Positions 36,524-44,491 of a stretch of DNA of 64,000 bases are shown here, piece by piece (the stretch's first letter is position 1; every line of letters begins with the position of its first letter). Location of the stretch: NCBI GenBank assembly GCA_017527865.1, contig JAFXPN010000038.1:1-64000 (forward strand). The letters are read 5' to 3'. The notes under the pieces are model-generated. The model was not told the DNA's origin, did not search any database, and was given only the letters and a program-made list of their open reading frames with translations. The position numbers and the translations under genes were made by a program. This DNA comes from Clostridiales bacterium. GTDB taxonomy: Bacteria; Bacillota; Clostridia; Saccharofermentanales; Saccharofermentanaceae.

Positions 36524-38794
36524 TTATATAAACTCCTCCTCGAATTCTTCGATCGTTACAGGCTTAGAGAAATGGTTTCCCTGGAACAGCTTACAGCCCA
36601 TCCGGACCAGCTGCTGATACTGATATTCGCTCTCCACACCCTCTGTCAGCGGAACAAGATCAAGATCTTTGGCCATCGCTATTATGTTGTAGATTATCTT
36701 GCCTGCTTTGGGATTATCATCTGTATTGCGTAGGAATACCATATCGATCTTAAGAACATCGACCGGCATATCCTGAAGCAGATTAAGAGAAGAAAAACCG
36801 CTCCCGAAGTCATCCATTTCCACGATAAATCCTGCATCACGCAGTCTCTCTATGTCTTTGATCCTCATGTCGGAGTTATTGATCATAACCGTCTCAGTCA
36901 GTTCTACACGCAGCTTCTCAGCCTTAATCCCATATTCTTCGACCAGCCTTTCAAGTTCAAACGGGACATCCATAAAATAGAAGTCCTTGGGAGAGATATT
37001 GATCGATATGAACATGTCTATGCCTTGGTCCTGCCAGCGCTTCAAAACCTCACACGCACATCGCCAGATATGGTTGTCAACATCAGCAATAAGACCGTTG
37101 CGCTCAAGAACAGGAATGAAGACTGCAGGAGAAAGGATTCCTTCAGTAGGATGTGTCCATCTTGTAAGAGCCTCGGCTCCTACAACATTCCTGTTAGGAT
37201 CCACTATCGGCTGCAGATACGGCATGATATGCCTTTGCTCGATCGCCTCCTGAAGCTGTGAAGTTATCATATTCTCCTTAAGGATACCGTTTCTTATCTT
37301 TTCATCATAAAAAGCAATATGGACGTTATAATCACCCTTTATGCTGTTCAAGGCCAGGTGTGCGCGGTCGAACATCACTGCAACATCAGAATCGAATCTG
37401 GTCGTCTCGTAGATTCCCATATGCATAACTATCTTATGTGCTTTGGAACCTTCCCCGACAACTAATTCAGATAAAGCCTTGTCTGCAATATCCCGGTCAA
37501 AATCTTCCGAAGGCATCATTATGCCGAACGAATCTCCTCCGATGCGGCCGTACAGCCATGAACGGCCGGCATCTTTCTTGATACGTTCGGCTATATTCTT
37601 TAAGACAAGATCACCGTATTCCATTCCATATACGTCATTGACGATCTTAAATTCACTGATATTCATATAGATGACGTAATAGCTCCGGCGGTTATCGTCA
37701 TTGATCCTGTTCCATATAAGCTCGTTTAAGTATTCACTTGTATAAAGTCCCGTAAGTCTGTCATGAGTGGCATTATAGAACTCGCGCCTTATCCTCTTCT
37801 GCTCGTCCGTGTCGTCTCTGATCCTTAAGAACGATCCTGTCAGTCTGTCTTTGTCATCATACAGAACACGACGTTCCAAAGTATAATATCTTTCCTCCTC
37901 TTCGACGGTTATATCCTTTTTATGTGTGGAATCATCATCGACAGCTGTTACATCTTCTCCGAAAATCCGTAATAACTTTGACGTAGTTTCTTCATATCGC
38001 GATTGTTCGACTCCTGTCAGTCTGACAGCAGGTTCATTTGCCCAGATACATTTCCCTTCAAGATCATAGAAAAACAGCGATTCGTTCATCTCGGAAGCAA
38101 TACCTGCGAGCATCCGGTCAAGAAGTCTCATCGGTCTGTAATAAAGAGCAAAGTAATAGACCATGAACGCATATATGGCAAACGCAAGCATGGACAGATC
38201 TATCGGTTTTCTCGAGAAGATATAGTAAGACTCGACCAGACAGGATATGACCATTGCGGCAGTCATGGTCGAATATCTCTCTTTATATATCCGGGGGGAC
38301 TTAATAAGTTTTACAATAATAATTCCGAGAGAAGCAAAGAAAATTCCGTATACTATAACACGGTGTAAACTCTGACCCCAGTGCGGAACAAGAAGATAAT
38401 AAGCATATCCGTCGACCATCGTCTTCTCGACAGAGAATGTATGATGGGTAAAGATATTAAGCAATAACTGAATTCCGTCGACGGCTATAAATCCCCAGAC
38501 GGTATATTTAAGCAACTTATTCTTCCACTCGATATTGCAGTAATCCATCGTAAATCTCAGCACGCGGTAAACACAGATAACCATACCGATGAAATACACA
38601 TAACGTCCGATATCAGATACCAGCTTGGGACCCGGCACGATAAGAAGATAATTTCCGACAACAGGTATGAGTACTCCGATGATAAGGCGCCTTACCGAAT
38701 CAGCTATCGGGTTTAAGGACCGCCGTGATTTGACAGCACATACGATCAACGCTGCTATGAAAACGGTAAATATACATGCGTAAACAGTTCTCAT
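36524..38794 (-). CDS. Membrane GGDEF-EAL protein, probable c-di-GMP phosphodiesterase
   Basis: A 756-residue signalling protein. About seven membrane helices (residues 3-230) resemble the 7TM sensor of histidine kinases. A PAS-like domain (about 235-330) follows, then a GGDEF domain whose motif reads GGDSF (near residue 420) without an RxxD inhibitory site upstream, so cyclase activity is unlikely. The EAL domain (about 525-750) is complete: GAEALTRW, FISINISPKDF, VELTETVM, EMDDFGSGFSSL, LKIDMVFL and LTEGVE. Expected output is c-di-GMP hydrolysis, perhaps stimulated by the degenerate GGDEF. GAGGTC precedes the ATG. Confidence 0.9.
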   Translation of the reverse strand: MRTVYACIFTVFIAALIVCAVKSRRSLNPIADSVRRLIIGVLIPVVGNYLLIVPGPKLVSDIGRYVYFIGMVICVYRVLRFTMDYCNIEWKNKLLKYTVWGFIAVDGIQLLLNIFTHHTFSVEKTMVDGYAYYLLVPHWGQSLHRVIVYGIFFASLGIIIVKLIKSPRIYKERYSTMTAAMVISCLVESYYIFSRKPIDLSMLAFAIYAFMVYYFALYYRPMRLLDRMLAGIASEMNESLFFYDLEGKCIWANEPAVRLTGVEQSRYEETTSKLLRIFGEDVTAVDDDSTHKKDITVEEEERYYTLERRVLYDDKDRLTGSFLRIRDDTDEQKRIRREFYNATHDRLTGLYTSEYLNELIWNRINDDNRRSYYVIYMNISEFKIVNDVYGMEYGDLVLKNIAERIKKDAGRSWLYGRIGGDSFGIMMPSEDFDRDIADKALSELVVGEGSKAHKIVMHMGIYETTRFDSDVAVMFDRAHLALNSIKGDYNVHIAFYDEKIRNGILKENMITSQLQEAIEQRHIMPYLQPIVDPNRNVVGAEALTRWTHPTEGILSPAVFIPVLERNGLIADVDNHIWRCACEVLKRWQDQGIDMFISINISPKDFYFMDVPFELERLVEEYGIKAEKLRVELTETVMINNSDMRIKDIERLRDAGFIVEMDDFGSGFSSLNLLQDMPVDVLKIDMVFLRNTDDNPKAGKIIYNIIAMAKDLDLVPLTEGVESEYQYQQLVRMGCKLFQGNHFSKPVTIEEFEEEFI

Positions 38795-38890
38795 ACGACC
38801 TCAATGCGTAAAAATATACTTACATAGATTTTACAAGAACGGTCAGTTCTTATTCCAACTTATATTATAAATTAAATTTTAATAAATTAT

Positions 38891-38930
38891 AATAATAAAT
38901 ATAAAAGACCGGGCATCCTGCCCGGTCTTT
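38891..38930 (-). terminator. Intrinsic terminator after tRNA-Lys
   Basis: A perfect 11-bp stem: AAAGACCGGGC and GCCCGGTCTTT around a five-base loop (38904-38930). On the minus strand it continues into TATATTTATTATT. It lies six bases beyond the tRNA 3' end. The 38795-38903 stretch between it and the EAL gene is AT-rich and holds only a 6-bp inverted repeat AAGAAC/GTTCTT (38835-38851). Confidence 0.85.
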
Positions 38931-38936
38931 ATAGTC

Positions 38937-39012
38937 TGGTGCACCTCCAGGGACTCGAACCCTGGGCCCACTGATTAAGAGTCAGTTGCTCTACCATCTG
39001 AGCTAGAGGTGC
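38937..39012 (-). tRNA. tRNA-Lys (anticodon CTT), CCA encoded
   Basis: A 76-base cloverleaf on the minus strand. The acceptor stem GCACCTC pairs with GAGGTGC, followed by discriminator A and encoded CCA. The D arm is GCTCAGATGGTAGAGC. The anticodon loop CTCTTAA in stem ACTGA/TCAGT gives anticodon CTT, reading AAG. The T arm is CAGGGTTCGAGTCCCTG. It is a single-gene unit with its own promoter and terminator. Confidence 0.96.
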
Positions 39013-39026
39013 TTGACAGCCTGATT

Positions 39027-39054
39027 ATTATAACATTGTCGTTTCCTTTGTCAA
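39027..39054 (-). promoter_or_regulatory. tRNA-Lys promoter
   Basis: Full consensus TTGACA (39054-39049) and TATAAT (39032-39027) with a 16-bp spacer on the minus strand. Transcription should begin near 39020, about eight bases before the mature tRNA. A stable RNA promoter of this strength is expected. Confidence 0.85.
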
Positions 39055-39099
39055 CCTTTATTTCAGCTTTTTTCAGATACGATACAAGTTAATCCCTTA

Positions 39100-40551
39100 T
39101 CACACCTTAAGTTCTACTTCTTCTACCTGAAGATCGTCTTTATGAGAGCTTAAAATGGGGTTTACCACCTCATTAAGAAAAGCCTCTACCTGCTGAGGGC
39201 AGCGTCCGATATAGAGCTTGGGATCAGCCACTTTAAGAAGATCATCCATGGTAAGACCGAATTCCGGATCAGCAGCAATTCTCTCAAGAAGATCATTAGG
39301 CTTCCCTTCCTTCTTGACAACGGCACCTGCCTGCATGGAAAGCTGTCTTATCTTCTCGTGAAGTTCCTGTCTGTTTCCGCCCTTCTTTGTAGCCTCCATC
39401 ATGACATTCTCTGTCATCATGAAAGGAAGCTCATCCATAATATGCTTTTCGATGATCTTGGGATATACAACCAATCCGGATACGATATTAGTATATATAC
39501 CGAGAATGGCATCAACCGCGAGGAAAGCCTCAGGAACGGAGATCCTCTTGTTGGCAGAATCATCGAGCGTTCTCTCGAACCACTGCTCGGAAGAAGTCAT
39601 CGCAGGATTAAGAACGTCTGCAATAACATATCTGGACAAAGATGCGATCCTCTCCGATCTCATCGGGTTTCTCTTATAAGCCATAGCGGAAGAACCGATC
39701 TGATTCTTCTCGAAGGGCTCCTCGATCTCCTTAAGATGCTGGAGGAGTCTTATGTCATTAGAGAACTTGTGAGCGCTCTGCGCTATGGCACAGAGTGCAG
39801 AAAGAACAGTAAAATCGATCTTTCTGGAATAAGTCTGACCCGATACATAGTAAGAGGACTCAAAGCCCATCTTCTGACAGATCTTCTTATCAAGCTCAAT
39901 GCATTTGGCATTATCGCCTTCGAACAGTTCCATGAACGAAGCCTGTGTACCTGTAGTTCCCTTGCATCCGAGAAGCTTTAAAGATGCTATTGCATTCTCT
40001 ACGGTCTCAAGATCGAATACGAGATCCTGAAGCCACAGTGACGCTCTCTTACCTACAGTTACAAGCTGAGCGGGCTGGAAATGTGTAAAGCCCAATGTAG
40101 GCATTGCCTTATATTCATCTGCAAACGATGCGAGTTTCGAGATAAGGACTACGAGTCTCTTCTTAACGAGTTCGAGAGCATCTCTCATGATAATGATGTC
40201 TGTATTATCCCCTACATAGCATGATGTTGCTCCGAGGTGGATTATACGGTCAGCGCCTGAACCTGCAACCTGCTTGCCGTAAGAATGGACATGCGCCATT
40301 ACATCATGCCTGCGGATCTTCTCCTCAGCTGCAGCATCCTCATAATCGATCTCATCCTTGTGAGCCTTCAGGTCTGCGATCTGTTCATCTGTAATATCAA
40401 GGCCTAATTCCTTCTCGGCTTCCGCAAGCGCTATCCACAACAGTCTCCACGTTTTAAACTTCTTATCGGGCGAGAAGATATACTGCATCTCCTTGCTTGC
40501 ATAACGCGAATTTAAAGGACTCTCGTATGAGGGCTTGGAAGTAAAAGGCAT
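39100..40551 (-). CDS. purB: Adenylosuccinate lyase
   Basis: A 483-residue enzyme acting twice in purine synthesis: SAICAR to AICAR, and adenylosuccinate to AMP. Superfamily signature IGSSAMAYKRNPMRSERI carries the flexible catalytic Ser loop. HDVMAHVHSYG and LGATSCYVGDNTDI mark the other active-site regions. It begins at ATG 40551 with CGGAGG upstream; an in-frame TTG at 40572 is less likely. Length and C-terminal helical domain match the larger, eukaryote-like PurB group found in many Clostridia. It follows the aminotransferase after 21 bases. Confidence 0.95.
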   Translation of the reverse strand: MPFTSKPSYESPLNSRYASKEMQYIFSPDKKFKTWRLLWIALAEAEKELGLDITDEQIADLKAHKDEIDYEDAAAEEKIRRHDVMAHVHSYGKQVAGSGADRIIHLGATSCYVGDNTDIIIMRDALELVKKRLVVLISKLASFADEYKAMPTLGFTHFQPAQLVTVGKRASLWLQDLVFDLETVENAIASLKLLGCKGTTGTQASFMELFEGDNAKCIELDKKICQKMGFESSYYVSGQTYSRKIDFTVLSALCAIAQSAHKFSNDIRLLQHLKEIEEPFEKNQIGSSAMAYKRNPMRSERIASLSRYVIADVLNPAMTSSEQWFERTLDDSANKRISVPEAFLAVDAILGIYTNIVSGLVVYPKIIEKHIMDELPFMMTENVMMEATKKGGNRQELHEKIRQLSMQAGAVVKKEGKPNDLLERIAADPEFGLTMDDLLKVADPKLYIGRCPQQVEAFLNEVVNPILSSHKDDLQVEEVELKV

Positions 40552-40572
40552 ATAGGGACCTCCGTTGATCAA

Positions 40573-41862
40573 TTATGCTTCGAGAAGCTTCTCTACAGCA
40601 GACAGTTTAACACAAACTGAGAATACTTCGATAGCCTGATTGATATCTTCAAGAGAAGGAAAACTGGGGGCGATCCTGATATTGGAATCATCAGGGTCCT
40701 TACCGTAAGGATAAGTAGCTCCCGCAGGTGTAAAGGCAACACCGAGTTCATTGCATTTTGCCACAACAGCCTTAGCTGTTCCGGGCATCGTAAATACAGA
40801 GATGAAGTAACCTCCCAGAGGCTTGTGCCAGTAAGCTGCATCGGTTCCGGCAAGTTCCTTCTCAAGGATATCGAGTGTCAGCTCGAACTTGGGACGGAGG
40901 ATCTCGGCATGTCTGGCCATATGAGCCTTCAAAGCCTCGATGTCAGGAATGAATCTGATATGAGCAAGCTGATTAACCTTATTGGAACCGATCGTCTGAA
41001 TGCCGATGTACTTGACGGCATACTTATAGTTTTCTTCGTTAGCAGCAAGGCAAGAGATACCTGAGCTTGCGAAAGTTACCTTGGAGGAAGAAGCAAACTC
41101 ATATACACGTGAAGGGTTGCCTGCGTCCTCACAAAGGCCGAGGATATCAGGTAACTTTCCCTGCCTGCTCTCTTCGTTATACAGGTGGTGAACGCAGTAA
41201 GCATTATCCCAGAAAAGTCTGAAATCAGGGGCAGCCGTCTTCATGGAAGCAAGTCTCCTGCAGACTTTCTCCGAATATACATATCCGTCAGGATTGGTGT
41301 AACAGGGTACGTTCCACATACCGAGCACAGTAGGATCCTTTACAAGTTCCTCCACTATATCCATATCAGGTCCGTCTTCCTTAAGAGGTACGGGAATGAG
41401 CTCAAATCCGCATGTCTCAGTTACTTTGAAGTGTCTGTCATAACCCGGAACAGGGCAAAGCCACTTCCTCCCTTCAACCTGGGACCAGGGCTTCGGGGAA
41501 TCATGCTCACCAAAGACCATAGCTCTCATGATCGTATCAAACATAAGGTTCAGCGAAGATCCGTTGCCGATAAAGATGTTATCTGCATTTCTGGCGCCTA
41601 TAACATCCGCGAAAAGCTTCTTCACCTCGGGAAGTCCCGTAGCAACACCGTAGTTTCTGGTATCAGAACCGTCCTGAGACTTGAAGCCCTCTTGGGAAAG
41701 ACCTGCGTACATCTCATCAGACATAGAAAGCTGGTTGGGAGAGGGCTTGCCGCGTGTCATGTTAAGAGAAAGGTTCATGCCCTTATACTCTTCTATGCGC
41801 TTCTCAAGCTGTGCCTTCTGCTCCAGCAGCTCTTCCCTGCTCATTTCCTTAAAAGACTTCAT
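40573..41862 (-). CDS. Aspartate aminotransferase, MocR-like class I
   Basis: A 429-residue PLP aminotransferase of the Asp_aminotransf group (PF12897). Conserved parts: NLSLNMTRGKPSPNQLS near the start, CPVPGYDRHF, VPCYTNPDGYVYS, FWDNAYCVHHLY and the PLP-lysine motif FASSSKVTFASSGIS. Family members transfer the amino group of aspartate to 2-oxoglutarate. Pairing with purB makes sense because both concern aspartate nitrogen, though that link is inferred. The ATG at 41862 has GGAGG five bases upstream, better than an earlier in-frame start at 41913. Confidence 0.9.
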   Translation of the reverse strand: MKSFKEMSREELLEQKAQLEKRIEEYKGMNLSLNMTRGKPSPNQLSMSDEMYAGLSQEGFKSQDGSDTRNYGVATGLPEVKKLFADVIGARNADNIFIGNGSSLNLMFDTIMRAMVFGEHDSPKPWSQVEGRKWLCPVPGYDRHFKVTETCGFELIPVPLKEDGPDMDIVEELVKDPTVLGMWNVPCYTNPDGYVYSEKVCRRLASMKTAAPDFRLFWDNAYCVHHLYNEESRQGKLPDILGLCEDAGNPSRVYEFASSSKVTFASSGISCLAANEENYKYAVKYIGIQTIGSNKVNQLAHIRFIPDIEALKAHMARHAEILRPKFELTLDILEKELAGTDAAYWHKPLGGYFISVFTMPGTAKAVVAKCNELGVAFTPAGATYPYGKDPDDSNIRIAPSFPSLEDINQAIEVFSVCVKLSAVEKLLEA

Positions 41863-41947
41863 TTTGACCTCCGGTCCCCTATGTTTTGAATTTTCAAAGA
41901 GTCTTAATTGCATTTTTGACGTTACTATTTATATTTACGCCTTGTAG

Positions 41948-41976
41948 AATATAGTAAACATGCAAGTTAATGTCAA
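41948..41976 (-). promoter_or_regulatory. Promoter of the aminotransferase-purB operon
   Basis: TTGACA (41976-41971), 17-bp spacer, TATATT (41953-41948) on the minus strand. It gives a leader of about 80 bases before the aminotransferase ATG. No purine riboswitch or PurBox was recognised in the leader. Confidence 0.8.
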
Positions 41977-41997
41977 TCATTATTCATTGTTATTTAT

Positions 41998-42357
41998 CTA
42001 AAAAGGGATAATTTCTACATTTTGTATCATTCCGTCCCTTCTGTGAGTCACACATCCCGCCAAAAAGTGTACATTCATGTTATAAAGCCCGTATCTGCTG
42101 ATAAGCATCCTTGTAGTATTAAGGATCTTTAATCTCTTCCGGGCAGTTATAGATCTTAACGGATCTGCATATATCGTATCCTCAAGCCTGGACTTTACCT
42201 CAATCACATAAAGCTCATCATCTTTTGTCATAACAACATCGAGTTCTCCCATGTTATGGACGGTAAAATTGCGAACAAGGAATGTATACCCGTGCTCTGC
42301 CATATATCTGATAACGGCATCCTCTGCTTCATTGCCTATCTTCTTTGTCTGTCTCAT
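41998..42357 (-). CDS. yraN: YraN family (UPF0102) nuclease-fold protein
   Basis: A 119-residue protein with a restriction-endonuclease-like fold. The pattern GELDVVMTKDDELYVIEVKSR gives the (E)D and ExK acids of the nuclease core; KIGNEAEDAVIRYM is the usual opening. Biochemical function is not settled, with links to Holliday junction and competence genes by neighbourhood. AGGAAGGAA precedes the ATG. It is divergent from birA with only 37 bases between. Confidence 0.9.
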   Translation of the reverse strand: MRQTKKIGNEAEDAVIRYMAEHGYTFLVRNFTVHNMGELDVVMTKDDELYVIEVKSRLEDTIYADPLRSITARKRLKILNTTRMLISRYGLYNMNVHFLAGCVTHRRDGMIQNVEIIPF

Positions 42358-42380
42358 ATTCTTTCCTTCCTTTGTTAGTG

Positions 42381-42390
42381 GTAATATATC
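42381..42390. promoter_or_regulatory. Overlapping divergent -10 boxes of birA and yraN
   Basis: The segment gTAATATATc reads as TAATAT (42382-42387) toward birA and TATATT toward yraN. The birA reading is seven bases from its ATG. Neither strand has a good -35. Overlap would force the two polymerases to compete for the site. Confidence 0.4.
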
Positions 42391-42394
42391 TTGG

Positions 42395-43396
42395 ATGTTC
42401 AGTACTAAAGATCACGTTATTTCCAGACTTCTCCGCTCCGGTGAATACATATCCGGACAGTCGCTGTCGGACGAACTTAATATCAGCCGAGCCGCGGTCA
42501 ATGCTGCCGTCCGGTCATTGAAACAGGACGGCTACGATATATCGTCCGTAACCAATAAAGGTTACAGGCTCAACAACCGGCCGGATCTTCTTACGGCAGG
42601 TTCGCTGCTTTCCCTTCTTCCAGAGGCCAGAATGAGAGATGTCATTATCCTTGACAAGATCGACTCTACGAACAAATACCTTAAGAGTCTGGCTTCCGAA
42701 GGAGCGCCTTCCGGAACTGTCGTCATTTCAAACTGCCAGACAGAGGGCCGCGGGAGACTCGGAAGATCCTTTATATCTCCTCCGGATAAAGGCATATACC
42801 TTTCATATCTCATGAAACCCTCCGTCCCCTTCGATCTCGTAAGCAGGATAACATGCTGGACTGCGGTCACTGCCGCAAATGCAGTCGAAGAGGCATGCGG
42901 AATCTGTCCGGATATCAAGTGGGTCAATGACCTTCAGATCAACGGCAAAAAGATCTGCGGCATCCTTACCGAGATGATAGTGGAATCAGAGATATCATCT
43001 ATAAGCAATGTCATTATCGGCATCGGCCTCAACGTCAACCACTTACCGTCCGATTTCCCTGATGAATTAAGGAATACGGCTGCTTCTCTTCGTATGGAAC
43101 TGCCGGGAAACGAACCGCTTTACCGGGCTTCGATCACGGCAGGTCTTATTAACGGATTAGACCGTATGTGCCGGGAATTTCCGGATGCACATGACAGATA
43201 TCTCGATTCATACCGCAGGCTCTGTTCAACGACAGGTCTTGATGTATCGGTAGTTTCAGCTCACAATCACACGTCCGAGATCCCCCGCACGGGCAAAGCC
43301 ATGAGCATAGGAGATGATTTCTCTTTGAAAGTCCTCTTTGATGACGGACATGAGGAGAATCTATCGAGCGGCGAAGTATCAGTCAGACGCAGATAA
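42395..43396 (+). CDS. birA: Biotin-protein ligase / biotin repressor BirA
   Basis: A 333-residue bifunctional protein. The N-terminal winged helix (ISGQSLSDELNISRAAVNAAVRSLKQDGYDI) binds DNA. The ligase domain has IDSTNKYLKSLA, the biotinyl-AMP loop GRGRLGRSF, IKWVNDLQINGKKICGILTE and IIGIGLNVNH. It attaches biotin to carboxylases and represses biotin genes. The start is at ATG 42395, since residues before it in the frame are antisense to yraN. No ribosome site is seen, so the message may be leaderless. Its 3' end overlaps comEA by 14 bases. Confidence 0.94.
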   Translation: MFSTKDHVISRLLRSGEYISGQSLSDELNISRAAVNAAVRSLKQDGYDISSVTNKGYRLNNRPDLLTAGSLLSLLPEARMRDVIILDKIDSTNKYLKSLASEGAPSGTVVISNCQTEGRGRLGRSFISPPDKGIYLSYLMKPSVPFDLVSRITCWTAVTAANAVEEACGICPDIKWVNDLQINGKKICGILTEMIVESEISSISNVIIGIGLNVNHLPSDFPDELRNTAASLRMELPGNEPLYRASITAGLINGLDRMCREFPDAHDRYLDSYRRLCSTTGLDVSVVSAHNHTSEIPRTGKAMSIGDDFSLKVLFDDGHEENLSSGEVSVRRR

Positions 43397-44069
43397 GATC
43401 TTTTATAGCGTTATATTTAGCTTCCCCTATCCCGGATACATTCATTATCTCCTCAATATTTGCAAAGGAACGCTGCGATCTGTATTCGATTATCGCATCA
43501 GCGGTAACAGCTCCTATGCCGGGAAGCGACATCAAAAGATCCCTGTCAGCGGAATTGATATTGACCCTGCTTGAATGCACTGCCGTGAGCGAAGAGCCTG
43601 ACCCCTGACCATCTCCCCATATGGTCTGATCACCGGATCTCAGTATCTCATTATCTTCACTTTCCTCATCCTCTCCCGGGATATAGATTGAAACATTGGA
43701 ATCTATGATATAGACAAGGTCAATCCTGTCAGCTGCGGCATTCTCCGTAAGGCCGCCCGCAAGAGCGACTGCATCATTCAAAATAGAACCGCGTTCTATC
43801 TCATAAACACCCGGATTGTTTACACAGCCGCAAACATAGACATCGACAAACGTAACTGTCTGCTCAGTTTGAGAAGGTGAAATCTCTTCCTCAGATCCGG
43901 AAGGTTCAGTATCAACCGTCACTGCAGTATCACCGATGCCGGTGCCGGAAAAGCCGTCGAATGATCCGCTCAGAAACAGCTTGTAAAACAAGCTTATCAG
44001 CGTAATGAGAACGAATGACGTTACATATATCAGGTTCTTTCCGAACTTGTTATTGCCTTTGCTATTCAT
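43383..44069 (-). CDS. comEA: Competence DNA receptor ComEA
   Basis: A 228-residue membrane protein that binds incoming double-stranded DNA. The N-terminal membrane anchor is at about 13-32, followed by an acidic Ser/Thr linker. The SLBB domain is VDVYVCGCVNNPGVYEIERGSILNDAVALAGGLT, a second acidic linker follows, and the C-terminal double helix-hairpin-helix is VNINSADRDLLMSLPGIGAVTADAII with FANIEEIMNVSGIGEAKYNAI. It is not beside comEC here. AGGGAT precedes the ATG. Confidence 0.93.
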   Translation of the reverse strand: MNSKGNNKFGKNLIYVTSFVLITLISLFYKLFLSGSFDGFSGTGIGDTAVTVDTEPSGSEEEISPSQTEQTVTFVDVYVCGCVNNPGVYEIERGSILNDAVALAGGLTENAAADRIDLVYIIDSNVSIYIPGEDEESEDNEILRSGDQTIWGDGQGSGSSLTAVHSSRVNINSADRDLLMSLPGIGAVTADAIIEYRSQRSFANIEEIMNVSGIGEAKYNAIKDLICV

Positions 44070-44087
44070 AATTCTATCCCTACAGAC

Positions 44088-44116
44088 AGAATAGCATCGG
44101 CGTCGGTTAATTACAA
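44088..44116 (-). promoter_or_regulatory. comEA promoter
   Basis: TTGTAA (44116-44111), 17-bp spacer, TATTCT (44093-44088) on the minus strand, about 19 bases before the comEA ATG. Confidence 0.6.
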
Positions 44117-44135
44117 TACTTTTTCTAACAGTTTG

Positions 44136-44462
44136 TTACTTTTTATTCCAGAGACTCTCAAGATCATAATCTGCCCTTAATTCAGGGTGCATGACATGTA
44201 CGACGATATCCTTAAAGTCGATCAAAATCCACTTATCACCCGATCGTCCTTCAACATGATCTGCAACAATGCCGTCCTCGTTCTTGAGTATATATTCCAC
44301 CTCATCTGCAAGCGCCTTTATCTGCGTTGTGGAATTGCCCGTCGCGATAACAAAATAATCAGCCAGAGTAGTCTTATCGGCAACATTGATAACTTCAATG
44401 TCTGATCCCTTCTTGGATTCAAGGATGTCCACTATCTTATTCACTAATTCTTCAGTTGTCAT
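44136..44462 (-). CDS. rsfS: Ribosomal silencing factor RsfS
   Basis: A 108-residue protein that binds L14 and blocks joining of ribosomal subunits under starvation. The DUF143/Iojap pattern is visible: ADYFVIATGNSTTQIKALADEVEY, GRSGDKWILIDFKDIVVHVMHPE. The ATG at 44462 has GGAG upstream. It follows the nadD-yqeK fusion after 29 bases, the conserved nadD-yqeK-rsfS order of Bacillota. Confidence 0.95.
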   Translation of the reverse strand: MTTEELVNKIVDILESKKGSDIEVINVADKTTLADYFVIATGNSTTQIKALADEVEYILKNEDGIVADHVEGRSGDKWILIDFKDIVVHVMHPELRADYDLESLWNKK

Positions 44463-44491
44463 TTTTGTCTCCTGCTCGTTTTCTTATTTGA

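Noticed and set aside
38831-38851. AAGAAC/GTTCTT hairpin as a terminator of the EAL gene region
   Set aside because: The stem is six pairs without a T tract and lies upstream of the EAL gene start on its strand.
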